Below are positions 27,330-39,633 of a DNA stretch of 64,000 nucleotides, one piece after another. Position 1 is the first letter of the stretch. Each line of letters opens with the position of its first letter. The translations under genes were made by a program, and so were the position numbers. Origin of the DNA: Circinella umbellata (Eukaryota; Mucoromycota; Mucoromycetes; Mucorales; Lichtheimiaceae); NCBI GenBank assembly GCA_025093555.1, contig JAIWNF010000009.1, positions 461,501-525,500 on the forward strand, written 5' to 3'. A model generated the notes under the pieces. The model searched no databases, was not told the origin of the DNA, and saw only the letters and a list, made by a program, of their open reading frames with translations.

Positions 27330-27664
27330 ATGTCGGTCGAGAAACGAAAAGAATCACCAAGTGTACCAGGTGGTGGTGGTGCCCTTGTAAAACGTGCAAA
27401 ACCCGATTCCGAAGAAAAAGATAAAGAACTCATCCTTTCAACTGAACGATCCGGTACACACAATGCTCTTGTTGGAACGGTAATCTCTTTTTTTTAATCA
27501 TTGGTGACCATTACGCATGTCATTCACAAAACACGACACCGACGAAATATTTTTTTAATATACTCATGTGTAATTTTCTTTTAGATCAAACGTACTTCAA
27601 GTCTTCAAGCACCAGTCATGCAACTTATTGGTCACGAGGTAAAAATAACAGATTAGCGATGAGC

Positions 27665-27704
<40 letters not shown>

Positions 27705-28966
27705 TTTTTTTTTTTTGCTTTTCAGATCGTCTTTAACGCCAAATTGATTTATACTATTATCTAGGGTGAAGTCTACTCTTGTAAATTTGACCCTTCTGGA
27801 CAACATATAGCAAGTGCTTCATACGATCGACAAATATGTAAATATTATCTAATACTTGAAACAGAGCAAGAATAAAAAAAAATGGGATGGAAAAAGGCGG
27901 TTTATTTTATTAGGATTATTACAATTGTCTCATAAGTATTGCTAACAGGAAGGATATATTTTTTATAGTATTGTGGGATACATATGGTGAATGTAAAAAC
28001 TATGGTGTTTTACGAGGACATACAAATGCGATCTTAGAATTACATTGGTCGCGTGACGGAAGGTTTGTCTTGATTTTGTATTTTTCTTTGTTAAAAATAG
28101 ATAGCCTTTGTATACTAATATTAAAGTAAAAAAAAAAAATTAGTCAATTGTACACCTGTTCGGCTGACAAAACAGTGTGTATTTGGGATGCGAATACAGG
28201 AGAACGTACACGACGATGGAAAGGACATAATATGGTAGTGAATAGTTGTCAAGTAGCACGAAGAGGCCCAGAACATATTGTTTCTGGAAGTGATGATGGA
28301 CATATCAAACTTTGGGATAGTCGTGAAAAAGATGCAGTTCAAACATATACCGACAATTATCAAGTGACAAGTGTATGTTTTAGCGATGCCGGTGATATGA
28401 TTTACTCTGGTGGATTAGATAATGAAATCAAGGTAATATTGACAAACCATCTGAAAACGTAAAAAAAAATCGAAAAAGAGATAATATATATAGGAAGTTA
28501 TTAATGGTGATGATGATATATATTTATATAATATTAGGTGTGGGATATGAGAAAGAAGGAAGTTGCATATACTTTAACAGGACACATGGATACCATTGCT
28601 GGCTTAGCATTAAGTCCGGATGGATCATCCTTGTTATCAAACAGTATGGATAACACGGTACGGATTTGGGATGTCAAACCATTTGCACCAGCAGACAGAT
28701 GCACTCAAGTATTGCAAGGTGCTCCTCACGGTTATGAAAAGAACTTAATCACTCCTTGCTGGTCGACGGATGGATCTCAAGTGGCATGTGGTTCAGCAGA
28801 TCGAACTGCTGTTATTTGGGAAGCAAGTTCTGGCAAGATTCTATACAAATTGCCAGGTCATAAGGGTTGTGTAAATGATGTAGATTGGCATCCAAAGGAA
28901 CCTATCATTATGAGTGGCAGTACGGATAAGACCATTCTACTTGGTGAAGTGAAAGAAACAAAATAA
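27330..28966 (+). CDS. snrnp40: U5 snRNP 40 kDa WD40 protein
   Basis: 362-residue WD40 propeller, a component of the U5 snRNP that contacts Prp8. Exons: 27330-27479, 27585-27638, 27765-27837, 27969-28062, 28144-28432, 28538-28966. A basic N-terminal tail (KRKESPSVPGGGGALVKRAK) precedes SLQAPVMQLIGHEGEVYSCK, the family hallmark. Seven blades are seen, with WD or similar ends at LLWDTYG, CIWDANTG, KLWDSREK, KVWDMRKK, RIWDVKPF, VIWEASSG and the last ILLGEVKE. The region QGAPHGYEKNLITPCWS is typical of SNRNP40/Spf38. The intron at 27639-27764 contains a run of about 35 A. Very high confidence from family features along the whole length. Confidence 0.95.
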
Positions 28967-29280
28967 TCAAGAAGAAAGGCTGTAAAAACTCTACTATATA
29001 ATACATAACAGCATATATACTAGTAGTAGCAACGATAACACAATTAGCCTGCATTTATATGTATATAATATATTTATATATATATACTCTCGAACACCAC
29101 CTCATACAAAAAAAATACACAAAATTATACATCCATTGTTTTTTTTTTCTCTGTTCAAAAAAAAATATATATATGTGCTACTTTTTTATTATTATTTAAT
29201 TTGTGTGTGGGGAGGAAATATGCGTATTGTACAAGTGCTATTATTTATGTGAATTATCATGCTGACAACAATGATGATGA
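28967..29280. other. Convergent 3' intergenic
   Basis: 314 bp between the SNRNP40 stop and the CCA-enzyme stop. AT-rich with TA runs near 29060-29085; nothing else seen. Confidence 0.5.
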
Positions 29281-31678
29281 TTATATTTGTCGAGTTTCCC
29301 AATAATTTTTGATCATTTCTTTACATTCATCTTCGGTACCATCTGGGTGCTCCAATTGCCAAATCATTATTTGGTTCATTAGTTCTGACATGCCCGGACC
29401 AGGCCTAATACCTAATACGGTTGCTACTTTTTTACCCTATAAAGAAAATATATGTATTATTAGGTTGTTATTTCTATCTTGATTGTTTTAACTCAAATAA
29501 TACAGTCAGTTTTTTTTAAAAAAAAAACTTACATTAAGCATAGTCTTCCATTGATGACAATGTGTGATACCATAATTTTCGGCCTTTTCATATAATGCAT
29601 GATATTTTTTGCAGATCTCACTTTCTGTTACTAAATTTTTATAAAAAAAAAAAATACCAGTTGTTTTTTCGTCAAAAACTTTTTTTATCATTTTTTGATT
29701 ACCTAATTTATGGTATAATAAATAGTTACATACCTTGAATCGTCTCAGGCTTATCCCATTGAACATCACTATGAAACTGAAGCAGCTCATTGACTAAAGA
29801 AAGTTTCAACGCAATCTCCCAAAGATTTCCCATTTCTCGGATAATCATGCCTATAATTAAGATTACTGTATTTAGTTTACTTATTCATCTCGATATAAAT
29901 TCGTTGACTATATGTCCGTGCTTTATTTTACCAAGTTCACTTCGAGAAATTTCATTATTATTAACTGCTTGTTCAAACATTGGTACACCTCGAAACAATG
30001 TAGATGATGCATTCATGTCATTATTCGAAAACTATAGCATTTTGGTAAGTGATGATTTGCTTATATTTTGTCATAGCCATATAAGTATAAAAAAAATTAA
30101 AAGATAAATTAAAAAAGCGAGATCTTTCTACCTTGATAGAGTCCCTCAGGACCAAATGTACAGCTGGTATATTTCTTTTTTTAAATTCTGTCGATACACC
30201 AAGGAAAGGTAATAACGCGCTGTTTAGGTAAAGCGATCTTCGTTCATCAGCTGATTGTGGTCGTAATTTTTCAAAGTTTTGATTTGACAACCTTTTAAAC
30301 AAATAAATTAAATAATGACTTAGATAAACAATTGGCTATCAAAGCAATTTCTCTTTTTTCTCATGATCGTTCTTTTTCTTACCATTGAACAGCACCAACA
30401 GCACGTACAGCCAAAGATGAATCACTTACTGTACCGGCAGTAATAGATGCAGGTGGTTCAAATACCAACTTGTATAACCCCAACTGATGCAACATTTCAA
30501 TTGCATATAAAGGTGAAGGGCCTGTCATCATTTTTTCCAATTCGATACCGATACGTTCACGACTAATTTTGGTTTCCAAAGCCCCACGAATAACTTCGTT
30601 CTTCACAGTATCAATTAATTCAGGTACTAATTCAAAATTAAAGCGGCTTGCAAAACGAACACATCGTAAGACTCGAAGTGGATCATCTCTAAATGTTTCA
30701 AAAGGTTCAAGAGGTGTACGAACAAGGCCATGTTGAAGATCATAAAGACCTCTTTCGGTAAAATCCTCTACACGTTTTGTATTGACATTGTAGAATAAAC
30801 TATTGATAGTGATATCACGTCTGTATGCATCTTCAGTTGGTGTTCCAAAAGCCTATACATATATACATATATATGATCATTAATTAATTTATCAATTGAT
30901 TAAATAGGTAGGCCCTAAAAAATTATCAGTAGTGACAATGGTCTTACAATAGTTGTTGGTATCCTGCTATTTTCTTCATAGACTTCAGTCCGTAAATTCG
31001 CAAAATCGACATCTTGATCGAATAACTTTGTTGTTGCTGTTTCGAGATGTTTGGATTTTTCTGGGTTGCTATCAATTTTTGCGATAGATCGAACTGGATA
31101 CCCATTTGCTTTGAGATATTCGTTTACATAGGTCGCAAATTCATATCCCATCATATCATTCACTGCGACATCCAAATCATGACAATCTTTACCTAAAAGC
31201 TATATTATTTTGTATATCAGTAAAAAATAAAAATAAAATTATATACAAATACAGAAAATTTATCTATATATGTTATATTTACCTTATCGCGAACCCAACC
31301 ACCTGCTATACGAGATTCAATACGAGGAAGATCTGAGCGTGTTTGAGCAATGTAATCCGAGACCTGTTCAAGTAAATTACAAATACGTGCTTCTTTATCA
31401 GATAGCATTATTTTCATTTCGACGCCATTCTTGGCAACACCATACGATGGTTCAGCAGCTTGTTTCTTCGTGGGAGGAAGCATGGCGTCACTAAGAGAGG
31501 TGTTGCTTACGGAATTACTGCGACGTCGTTTATTATTGTATTTTTGTATCGCCAACACTGTTGATGTACTCAACGATTTGTATTGATAATATGTTGTTGC
31601 TGATTTATTAGTCGTAAATGGTGATTTAATGATAAGGTTCTGTCGTAGGATAGTACGCAGGAAAAGCGATCGTGACAT
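29281..31678 (-). CDS. cca1: tRNA CCA-adding enzyme (nuclear/mitochondrial)
   Basis: 582-residue class II tRNA nucleotidyltransferase that adds CCA to tRNA 3' ends. Exons (minus): 31283-31678, 30948-31199, 30383-30852, 30132-30291, 29932-30031, 29734-29850, 29533-29630, 29281-29436. The first 60 residues are basic and Ser/Thr-rich with few acids, a likely mitochondrial presequence; a second ATG at MLPPTKKQ could make a shorter cytosolic or nuclear form, as in yeast. Catalytic motifs: IAGGWVRDK and HDLDVAVND (GG and metal-binding DxD), RRDITINSLFYN (motif B), DPLRVLRCVRFASRF, and RERIGIELEKMM. The C-terminal helical body contacts the tRNA. Seven introns, all in phase. Confidence 0.95.
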
Positions 31679-32810
31679 GCAACGAAAGGAAAGAAAAAAA
31701 AAGTTATCGCGTTTTTATAAAAAAAAAAAATATCTAGAGTTAATGGATTTTCGGAGTTGCACTTTATCATATAAAGCCTCCCCAACCCCCATTAAATGAT
31801 AAAAAGAATTAGGGTCTCGTGAAGGAAGAAATTGCTCATAATGACAGTTCTTGAATATCCTGAAAATGGTACTGCGGAAGTATGGGCATATTTTTTTTTA
31901 CAATGAAATAGTAAAAAAAAAAGATACTTTTTGACAGATCACCATAAATAAAGTATACCGTTACAGTACCTGCTCTAGGTAATTGCTTTTCTTTGTCTTG
32001 GCTGCTATAGACTACGCTCACTCCTTTGACAATACCATATTTCCTGGTGATGTAAAGAACAAGTAAAATTATTTAGTTACAATGGAAATACATTCTATTA
32101 TTAAGAAACCATTATGACTATATGATACCAATGATCATCGCACAAAAAATGACTTGCGCAGCACAGCTTGTTGATTAAGCCAAGAACATCAACACACCTA
32201 AATCTATATATGATACAATATATCTGTATACATCACAAGAGAAATACATGACGAAGAAAACATAATATCACTATTAGAATAACTAGTTTTCTTATCCCTA
32301 CGTACGTACTGTAGAATATATAATAAATAAATAATAATCTTCACCGAGTGATGAAAATTTTAGTCTCTGACATGTATATGGGAAGGATGAAAAGAAATAA
32401 GTTACAAAAGAAAAAGCTAACTGAGGTAGCGTTGTATTAAACAAATAACATAGCTAAAAAAAAGTATTAAAATAAAGAAAGGTATCTGAAATATGTAAAG
32501 AACTAACGTTTTGTGTTTTTTTTTTGCTCGTTTGTTGATTTTTTTTTTGTTCTGTTTTCACGCCATAAACTGTGTATAAAAACATACGACAAAAGAAATT
32601 GAAAAGGATATTGTGAGTTTGTTTTAGATATTGGTTGCTGTTGTAATAGTAATTACTAATTAATAATAATAGATTATAATGGAAGTATGATTATTTTAAA
32701 GAATAGGTAAAGTAAACGGGAAAGTTGAATGAGAGAATGAAAGAAAATGTCTGACATGAATGTTGGCAGTGGGGTAAAGTGTAGTTTTTTTTTTTCTTTT
32801 TCTTTTTCTT
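31679..32810. other. 1.1 kb gap between cca1 and the 7TM gene
   Basis: Mostly AT-rich non-coding. Two minus-strand stretches look protein-like: about 32080-32190 (including CVDVLGLINKLCCASHF) and 31838-32043 (GIVKGVSVVYSSQDKEKQL, possibly spliced to YHFQDIQELSL). I could not build a full gene model with a start codon, so they are not called. Confidence 0.4.
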
Positions 32811-34958
32811 TTAGAATTGTTGTTGATGATGATGAGGAGGTGGACTATAAGGGCCCATTAAATGTTGTGATGATATACCAGACTGGTTACCTCCAATAGT
32901 AGAGAATGAATCCATCATATCCCATTGTCGTTGTTCATCAATGGGAGGAATGACGTAACGTGGAGGAGTACGTACCTGTCCAGTTGTTGCGTTATAATTC
33001 ATTTGGTCCTGTTCAACTCCACGAAGACCTTCACCATTTTTAGATGAATGATATTGTGTATATGAAGTAAGTGGAGATGATGGTTGCGATAAATCACCTC
33101 CAGCAGTTGTTGCAGTAAAAAAGCTTGAATTGCTGTTAGGTACTTGTCCTTTGAGAAGATCCATTGACATATCATTTAGCGAATATCTCGGTAATCCATC
33201 AGTTGCTCCTCCTCCTTCTCCAGTGGAACTAAACCCATTAGAGCTAAAGCCACCGTTACTCATTGTATGGTGTATGTTACCCATACTGCCACGGCTAGCT
33301 GTACCGTATTTTTCCCATTTTGAATGTGTTGTATCCATTGAGGTTACATTTCGAGCGTCAGTTGTGTTGAGTGAAGTGGATCCAGGACCAGATGATGATC
33401 CATTACCACTCATATTTGAAATACCCAATGATGCTGTCATACGCGGGTTGAGAACAAGTGCGAGTTCTACTAATAATGTAGCTGCAAGACCATCGTATGT
33501 CCATACAGCTGAGATAGCTAAATTCAAACCCGTGTTGCGAGTTATAGCATCTCGAAAAACACCATACATGCATAAAATAAAAGCAAATACCCATAAGCAA
33601 ACGCAGCCTATCAGCATAATTGCTTTGACCTAAGGAAATGGTAGTTATTGGTTTTTTATGGAGCAAATTCCTAAATCAGCAACTTTACTTTTTTTTTTGT
33701 ATGAATCCATCTGTTATTTTTTTTTTATTTTGCGCTGAGAATTTACCTTCAAAGTACCAGTCCTGATTTTAGCAATATTAACACGCAGATCGTGCTGCAT
33801 CCGCAAATGATGGTTTAAAAGTCGTAATAAACGGACACCAGCAATTAAAACCATAAAGCCTAATAACCCACACCAAAAGGTCCACAGATAATAAAGAGCG
33901 TGAGTGAACTGTCCAGCCAAATAATCATTTCCTTGTTGAGCATAAACACCAGCAGCAATTGAGCAGATATTATTTGTAATAAAAGGTGCGACTATGAAGC
34001 CAGTACCCAATATATCAATACGTACTGGAGAACGGAACCAAGCGCTGTAAAGAGATTTACTGCTCTATAATCATATATGCATTTAATTATTACAAATTAT
34101 TTATATCGTGGCTTAATATGTGTACGTAATGTATCTTTCCCGCCCTATTCTTTCTTGTACTACTAATCACATCAGTACTATTATTGGATATTTAGATTCT
34201 TACATCCCCAACGGTATGGGCAATACCGAATACATAGCATGCAAATGCTCCTATACCAAATTGCCATGGGATTTCATATATAACTATTGTATAAAAATAA
34301 AAAATATAAGAATAAATATACTTAATTTCAATACAAAAAAAAAATTGTCACCACTTTATTTTAATTTTTGGCGGGTCTGCTTACATGAGCGAAAAACGGG
34401 GTTAGGTGCTGCATCAGTTACTACGATGACTGCTTGTAACATTCGAACTAAGGTAACACAAAGAAATTAACTCGAGATTAGTTTGAAACCTTGATAATAT
34501 TTTTAAACACTTTGTTGTGACAAGTGATATTACTATTTCACCGGTATTTAGCTTACGGAAATTAAAGATAATAGCCATGAAGAGCATAGCTTCAATAGGT
34601 TTTGGTCGAACGAAACCTGTCGGAGTCCGACAGTCAAAGATTCGTTGTTTTCGATAGAAGATACGATAGTAAAGGAGACAAATAGCTGAATGATGATAAA
34701 ATGTAAAAATAGTTGTTAACTTATTTTGGAACGATGGCTGAAGTATATGAATTGATATATAGAAGGCGAAATCCTATATGGATGATATGTACCAATGACT
34801 GTGACAATAGCAGATCCTATTGCGTTGATGGTATATATAATACGCATTGGAGCATCTTCATAACAATCTCCAAGCGTCAATCGCCAATCGCAGTGACAAT
34901 TTCCTTCATCATCACATATCCGCCAAAATGTGGTCTGTGTTCCCTCAGGATTAATCAT
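32811..34958 (-). CDS. Seven-transmembrane receptor-like protein
   Basis: At least 524 residues. Exons (minus): 34793-34958, 34557-34685, 34385-34447, 34204-34283, 33747-34064, 32811-33629. A short Cys-rich outer segment (FWRICDDEGNCHCDWRLTLG) is followed by seven hydrophobic helices: around IIYTINAIGSAIVTV, MLFMAIIFNFLRMLQAVIVV, WQFGIGAFACYVFGIAHTV, GFIVAPFITNNICSIAAGVY, LYYLWTFWCGLLGFMVLIAG, IMLIGCVCLWVFAFILCMYG and LNLAISAVWTYDGLAATLLV. The tail of about 190 residues is Ser/Gly/Asn-rich and likely cytosolic. This is GPCR-like topology, but I do not recognise a named class. The 5' end is uncertain: an acceptor-like TTACAG lies 4 nt before the ATG used, so a further upstream exon is possible. 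Confidence 0.75.
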
Positions 34959-37900
34959 TCGTCTGTAAGCGTATTATTATTATTATTATTATTGAAAAAA
35001 AATGGGTAGCTAAAAAAACAAACAAACAAAAAGGGTAAAAATAAAGAAAGAAAAAAGGAAAGAGAGAGAAACGAGGGGAAGAAAAAAAAAGAAATTGAAA
35101 AAGTTTACTCAAGACAAAAAATGCTATATAATCACAATATACACACATCGGCATTCACAACATGAACACAACTAGAGAATGAAAATCTCATCCGTTTTTT
35201 TTTTCTATTTCAAAAAAGAGAAAAAACTATTAATATTACAAAGTAACGGAACACGGATGATCATTAAAAGGTAAAGTGTCTTTTATGGTTTGTAATATCA
35301 AGTCGAATTCAGATTAAGATAATAGAGGCGTGAATAGAAAGGAGGACTAGCAGAACATTTTTTCTTATTTGGACAATTTGTTTCTCTTTTTCTTGCTCAA
35401 CTGTCCCTGCGTATCTGCGCGACATGAGTAACTGACGTGATTAACTTTTTTTGGAATACCGTTACAGTACGCTGTATCACCATAAATTAATTTAAGAGAC
35501 TTGAGTGACATATGGAAAAGCTTTTCCTATACTTTATTTACTCTCTTCGTCATACGAAAGTATGGTTGTAAAACTTCTGAAGGACGCGTGCAATTTACAA
35601 TTACATTATGGTATATTAACTAAATTAAAAAAAGAAGAATAAAGAAATAGTTGATAAACATGTGTAATATACAGCATACGTACGTACTCTTTTTTTTATC
35701 GTTATTTCCATTATAATAAAATGATGGGCATACAAGCATTCAGTATACTACAACTTTATTCTTTTCTACTTTCTCTCCGAAGTTTTGGATTTTTCAAAGT
35801 GATCGGCGATACAATCTTATTCGTGAGAATGAGAGTAGATGATCCTTTTGCTGTTTATTATCCCGTAATTATTTGCTGCTTAAGTAGATCAGCGATGAAA
35901 TCCACATCAACTGAAAAATAATTTCCCTCCCTTCTTTGTTACACACATGTTTATTTGACAAACATACCATGGTTCCCACAATAAATAACATAATATCTTT
36001 GACATGTGCTTTAATTAGCTTAACAGATTTATTGTTGGTTTATACTGGCCCCTTTTGTTCAAATATATAACATAAGAGAATATGTTTTTTTATGGTTAAT
36101 TTTTGCATTTAATATAATAACAGACTTGTAAAAATAAAGTAATAAACTGCGGGGCAAACTACTAGTTGCACAGACGTTTTTTTTTTTGCTTCTAAATAGG
36201 CTTTTACATAAACCTTGTTTCCATTTTGCCTTCCGCTATTTGTATTCGTTTTTTACTGATTTACCTTTTTATATTCTTATATTTCCTATGGCAGAACAAC
36301 CAAAAGAACTCAGCAGGACAGTGGTGTTATGTATTTTAATAATAAAAGGATCTGCTTCACCTAATGATATTGTTTTAAAAAAAGGTTTTAATAAAACGTG
36401 CATTTAGAGATCCTTTGAGTTATTTTTGGGCTCGGTGGCAAAATTGCTTACTAAAAAAACTAAAAGACTTTTACGTATGAATCAATCTTTTTGCGGGTTG
36501 TGATCAACAAGAATGATGCTATATAATATCTTTATACTATCAATGTATTATTTGTATCGCTTTTCTTTCTTACTTTTTTGTTGCGTATTTGACCATTGAA
36601 TCCTGATACCAAGAGCAAGATAAAGAAAAATAAAAATAAATACAAATTTCACGAGGAATCATCAATAGAATAGTTAATTGTGGTTGATCACTCTTTCTTT
36701 TTTTTCGTTTTCCTTCCTTCTCAATTACATCGTTGGTACATCTGCTATATGACCCACTTGTTAATTATACTATGTAATAGGAGCCCTAGTATGATTAAAG
36801 TACTATATAGATTCAGGTTAAAAATAACTATCGTTCATAAGCCATGTGGTATGGGAATTTAATAGAAGTTGCTAGATATTTATTGTTGTCTAATATACTT
36901 TCTATTGTTATTAGGAGACAATAGCATATTGAAAAAATGTGGTGTTACTTTTTTTTATCTTAGCCTTTTCGCACACGTTTTTTCTTTACATTTCATCACA
37001 TAACTATGCTTGTTTTAGAATAAACGTTAATAGGAAATCAAATAATACGATCGATCTACTAATACTTTTTTTGTATGTAATGTAATACTGCATTAGGGAA
37101 TTGTATAGAGCCCGCAATGATGGTTCTTTAACTCTATAAGTTGCCGATATTAACACCGAAGCTTTTATTAAAGTTGTACTAAAACTTTCTAATTAAAAAT
37201 ATTTGTATTGTTACACCATTTAGCTTCCTATAATATGTTCATTACATGGTTTGTGTGTGTGAGAACTTCAACATTCTTTAATTGTTTATGAGAAAAAACT
37301 CAAATTCTCTTTTGCTGGGATCTAATACGTACGGAATTGATTTCATTTGAAAATTTGGTTGCCATTTCCATACATACAGTACTGTATTTCTCTATAATGT
37401 GTGTTTATTGCTATGATTTTCAGGGCAGATTTGTGGGACAGAATAAAACATGGGTACCTAAATAATTAACTGTCCATGCATTATACATAAAATACTTTTT
37501 ATTATTATTATTCATATGGGGTCCGTAACAAAAGCAATAATTATTTAATCTATTTAATACTTCTTCTGTACTGTTGAGCTCTTGTTGTATATTGCTTTGA
37601 GAAAAAAGTTGATGATACTAATTGCAACAAAATTGGAAATAACTATTTTTAAAAAAGAACTTGAACTACCTTATAATAGCCAGCCATTATAGTAATAATA
37701 ATAATAAATTTATAAACGACGAGAAATGTTCAGTATAAAAAATGAAATGCTATATCGACTGTTTTTTGAATATGAGTTTGCGTTGACATTAAAGGGTCAA
37801 AATAGTTTTGCGTTGCTTAGTAATAAATTTTGCGCCAAGGAAGTAACCAAAAAAAGATTGTGAAGGATGTCATTTTTCCACAAGTGTTTGAATGAGGAAA

Positions 37901-37967
37901 GAAATCTTTAAAATAGTCAGTAGGAGTGCAGCTTTCAACAGACGCACTCTGAATGCTCAATGAAACA
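34959..37967. other. 3 kb without recognised genes
   Basis: Holds the 5' side of the seven-TM gene (T/C and A-rich tract at 34970-35110). Then comes AT-rich sequence with only short frames, one of which (36290-36403) begins MAEQPKELSRTVVLC. No domain, transposon end or RNA gene was recognised. Confidence 0.5.
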
Positions 37968-38769
37968 AGTATTAACGGGCAGGTACTAAAAGTCGTGCCA
38001 TCCTGCGGTCGTGCCATCCCCCCATGACTGCGTTTATTTTATTTCGGTGTGCTTGGTCGTGCCATTGATCCTTCCTTACTACCCTGCCCTGCCGTGAAAG
38101 TTGTACTTTTGCATAAATAATATTTTCCAACATATAATGACGTTTCGTTTTAAATAATTTTCTTTTTGGTTCAGTAGTATAATGATAATGAATTAACTTA
38201 TTCAACTTACTAAAAGCACATGATGAATTAAAAATAAAAATATTGTACATCTATATTATATAATTAAATAGAGTACGAAATTATAACAGGGACGACGAAC
38301 GAAATAAAATGATAAATAATGCGAAAGTTGATTAAATCTTTTTACAATATGTAACGGAAAAATCTAAAAATAATATAAATGTTAGTAGTAAAAAACCATA
38401 AACTAAGTACAATAGCTATTAAAAAAAGATAAAGAAGACCAAATGTGCATCTATAAGATAAACTATTTTCCTAAAAATCATATTTGGAATTGTAATAATG
38501 TATAAGTCAAGTTAACATACGTGACATGTACTTCCATTAACCAGAAGCAATACTTATATTGGTAAAGAGGGTTTGAGTAAAAGATATTCATTACGTATTA
38601 TCTGATAAATAAGAATAATCTATCATCTATACACAGATGTGATCTTATTATTATGAAGCTCATATATCATAATATCAAGTGTCAATGGGTAGGATAGTAA
38701 GGCATGACTGAAGACAGCGGAGTCAAATTATGGGGGGATGGCACGACTTTTGGTTGCTCTAGTATTAAC
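37968..38769. mobile_element. Non-autonomous hAT-like MITE with 9-bp target duplication
   Basis: A roughly 784-bp element (37977-38760) lies between direct repeats AGTATTAAC at 37968-37976 and 38761-38769. Near its ends are inverted copies of one motif. On the left are AAAAGTCGTGCCATCC (37988-38003) and GTCGTGCCATCCCCCCAT (38008-38025), plus GTCGTGCCAT at 38056-38065. On the right is the exact reverse complement of the 18-mer at 38730-38747, with the reverse complement of the 16-mer at 38736-38751. Repeated subterminal motifs and an 8-9 bp duplication fit hAT-type elements. No transposase is encoded. The outermost 10 bp of the two ends match poorly, so the exact tips are uncertain. Confidence 0.65.
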
Positions 38770-39633
38770 AATATTTTCTTGGCACGGCTAAAGTGAATGA
38801 GGCAATGAAAACCAATAAAAAGAGATTATGACGTTCTGGATTTAGCCAATCAATTTTGACTATGACGTGTTGCTGAGACTTAAAACAGATAGCATAAAGC
38901 ACCAAGAGAAAAAGAAAGTTGAGAAGTACGTACATTATTCGCGTCAATATGGAAAAAAGGTTATTGCTGTCTTGGACTGCATCAATAGCTTCACAATGAA
39001 ATATAACTCTAATAATAAAAGATGTGGAAGAAAAAACAGAAGGAAGAAACCCTAATGCCGGGAGAGAAACCAATGGAACAAAAGCATTTTCTAATGGAGA
39101 GTTCATGATTGCGTGTGGAGATAAAAATTCTACTGTTGTTAGTTATTCCAAGAACATTATTGTCGACAAACCGAACCATTAATAAGGAATCTACCATTAG
39201 TCGAACCGCTGCCATTAAATGCATCGCTGCAGAATCGAGTTTATTTGAAGTGATAAGTATGTCTTCAAAAGCGTTAACTGTAGTTTTGCAACATAATTTA
39301 GTGTTGACAGTATCAAATTCTATTATAGCACTACAAATATTTACAGATAGCAGCAGCAATAATAATCTCCTTGAAGGCGTCTGTAAAAAGAATTAAAATC
39401 ATGTACTATTTGTGGCACCATTGAGTGTAAAGGGAACAACAAGAAAACAAAATACATGTTTTCGAACATGACCGTTTGATTACTTCGACAATTAAATGCT
39501 TAAACATCACATATACAGTACGTATAATGAAGAGCTAACTATTATCATTATTTTCTTTCCATATATTAAATATAATAGTCATTTTACAATAGAATAATCT
39601 CCCTTTCGCTTCGCTACTGGGGCCATTTCCTAA
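38770..39633. other. Unassigned stretch with overlapping open frames
   Basis: Both strands carry frames of about 95-116 codons (minus 38765-39106 and 39009-39359, plus 39109-39396). Minus-strand text such as CCKTTVNAFEDILITSNKLD is protein-like, but no start, intron or family supports a gene. Its position between a MITE and a broken mobile ORF suggests decayed repeat DNA. Confidence 0.3.

Noticed and set aside
34713..35009. 98-codon plus-strand frame
   Set aside because: Antisense shadow of the first seven-TM exon plus its upstream repeat.
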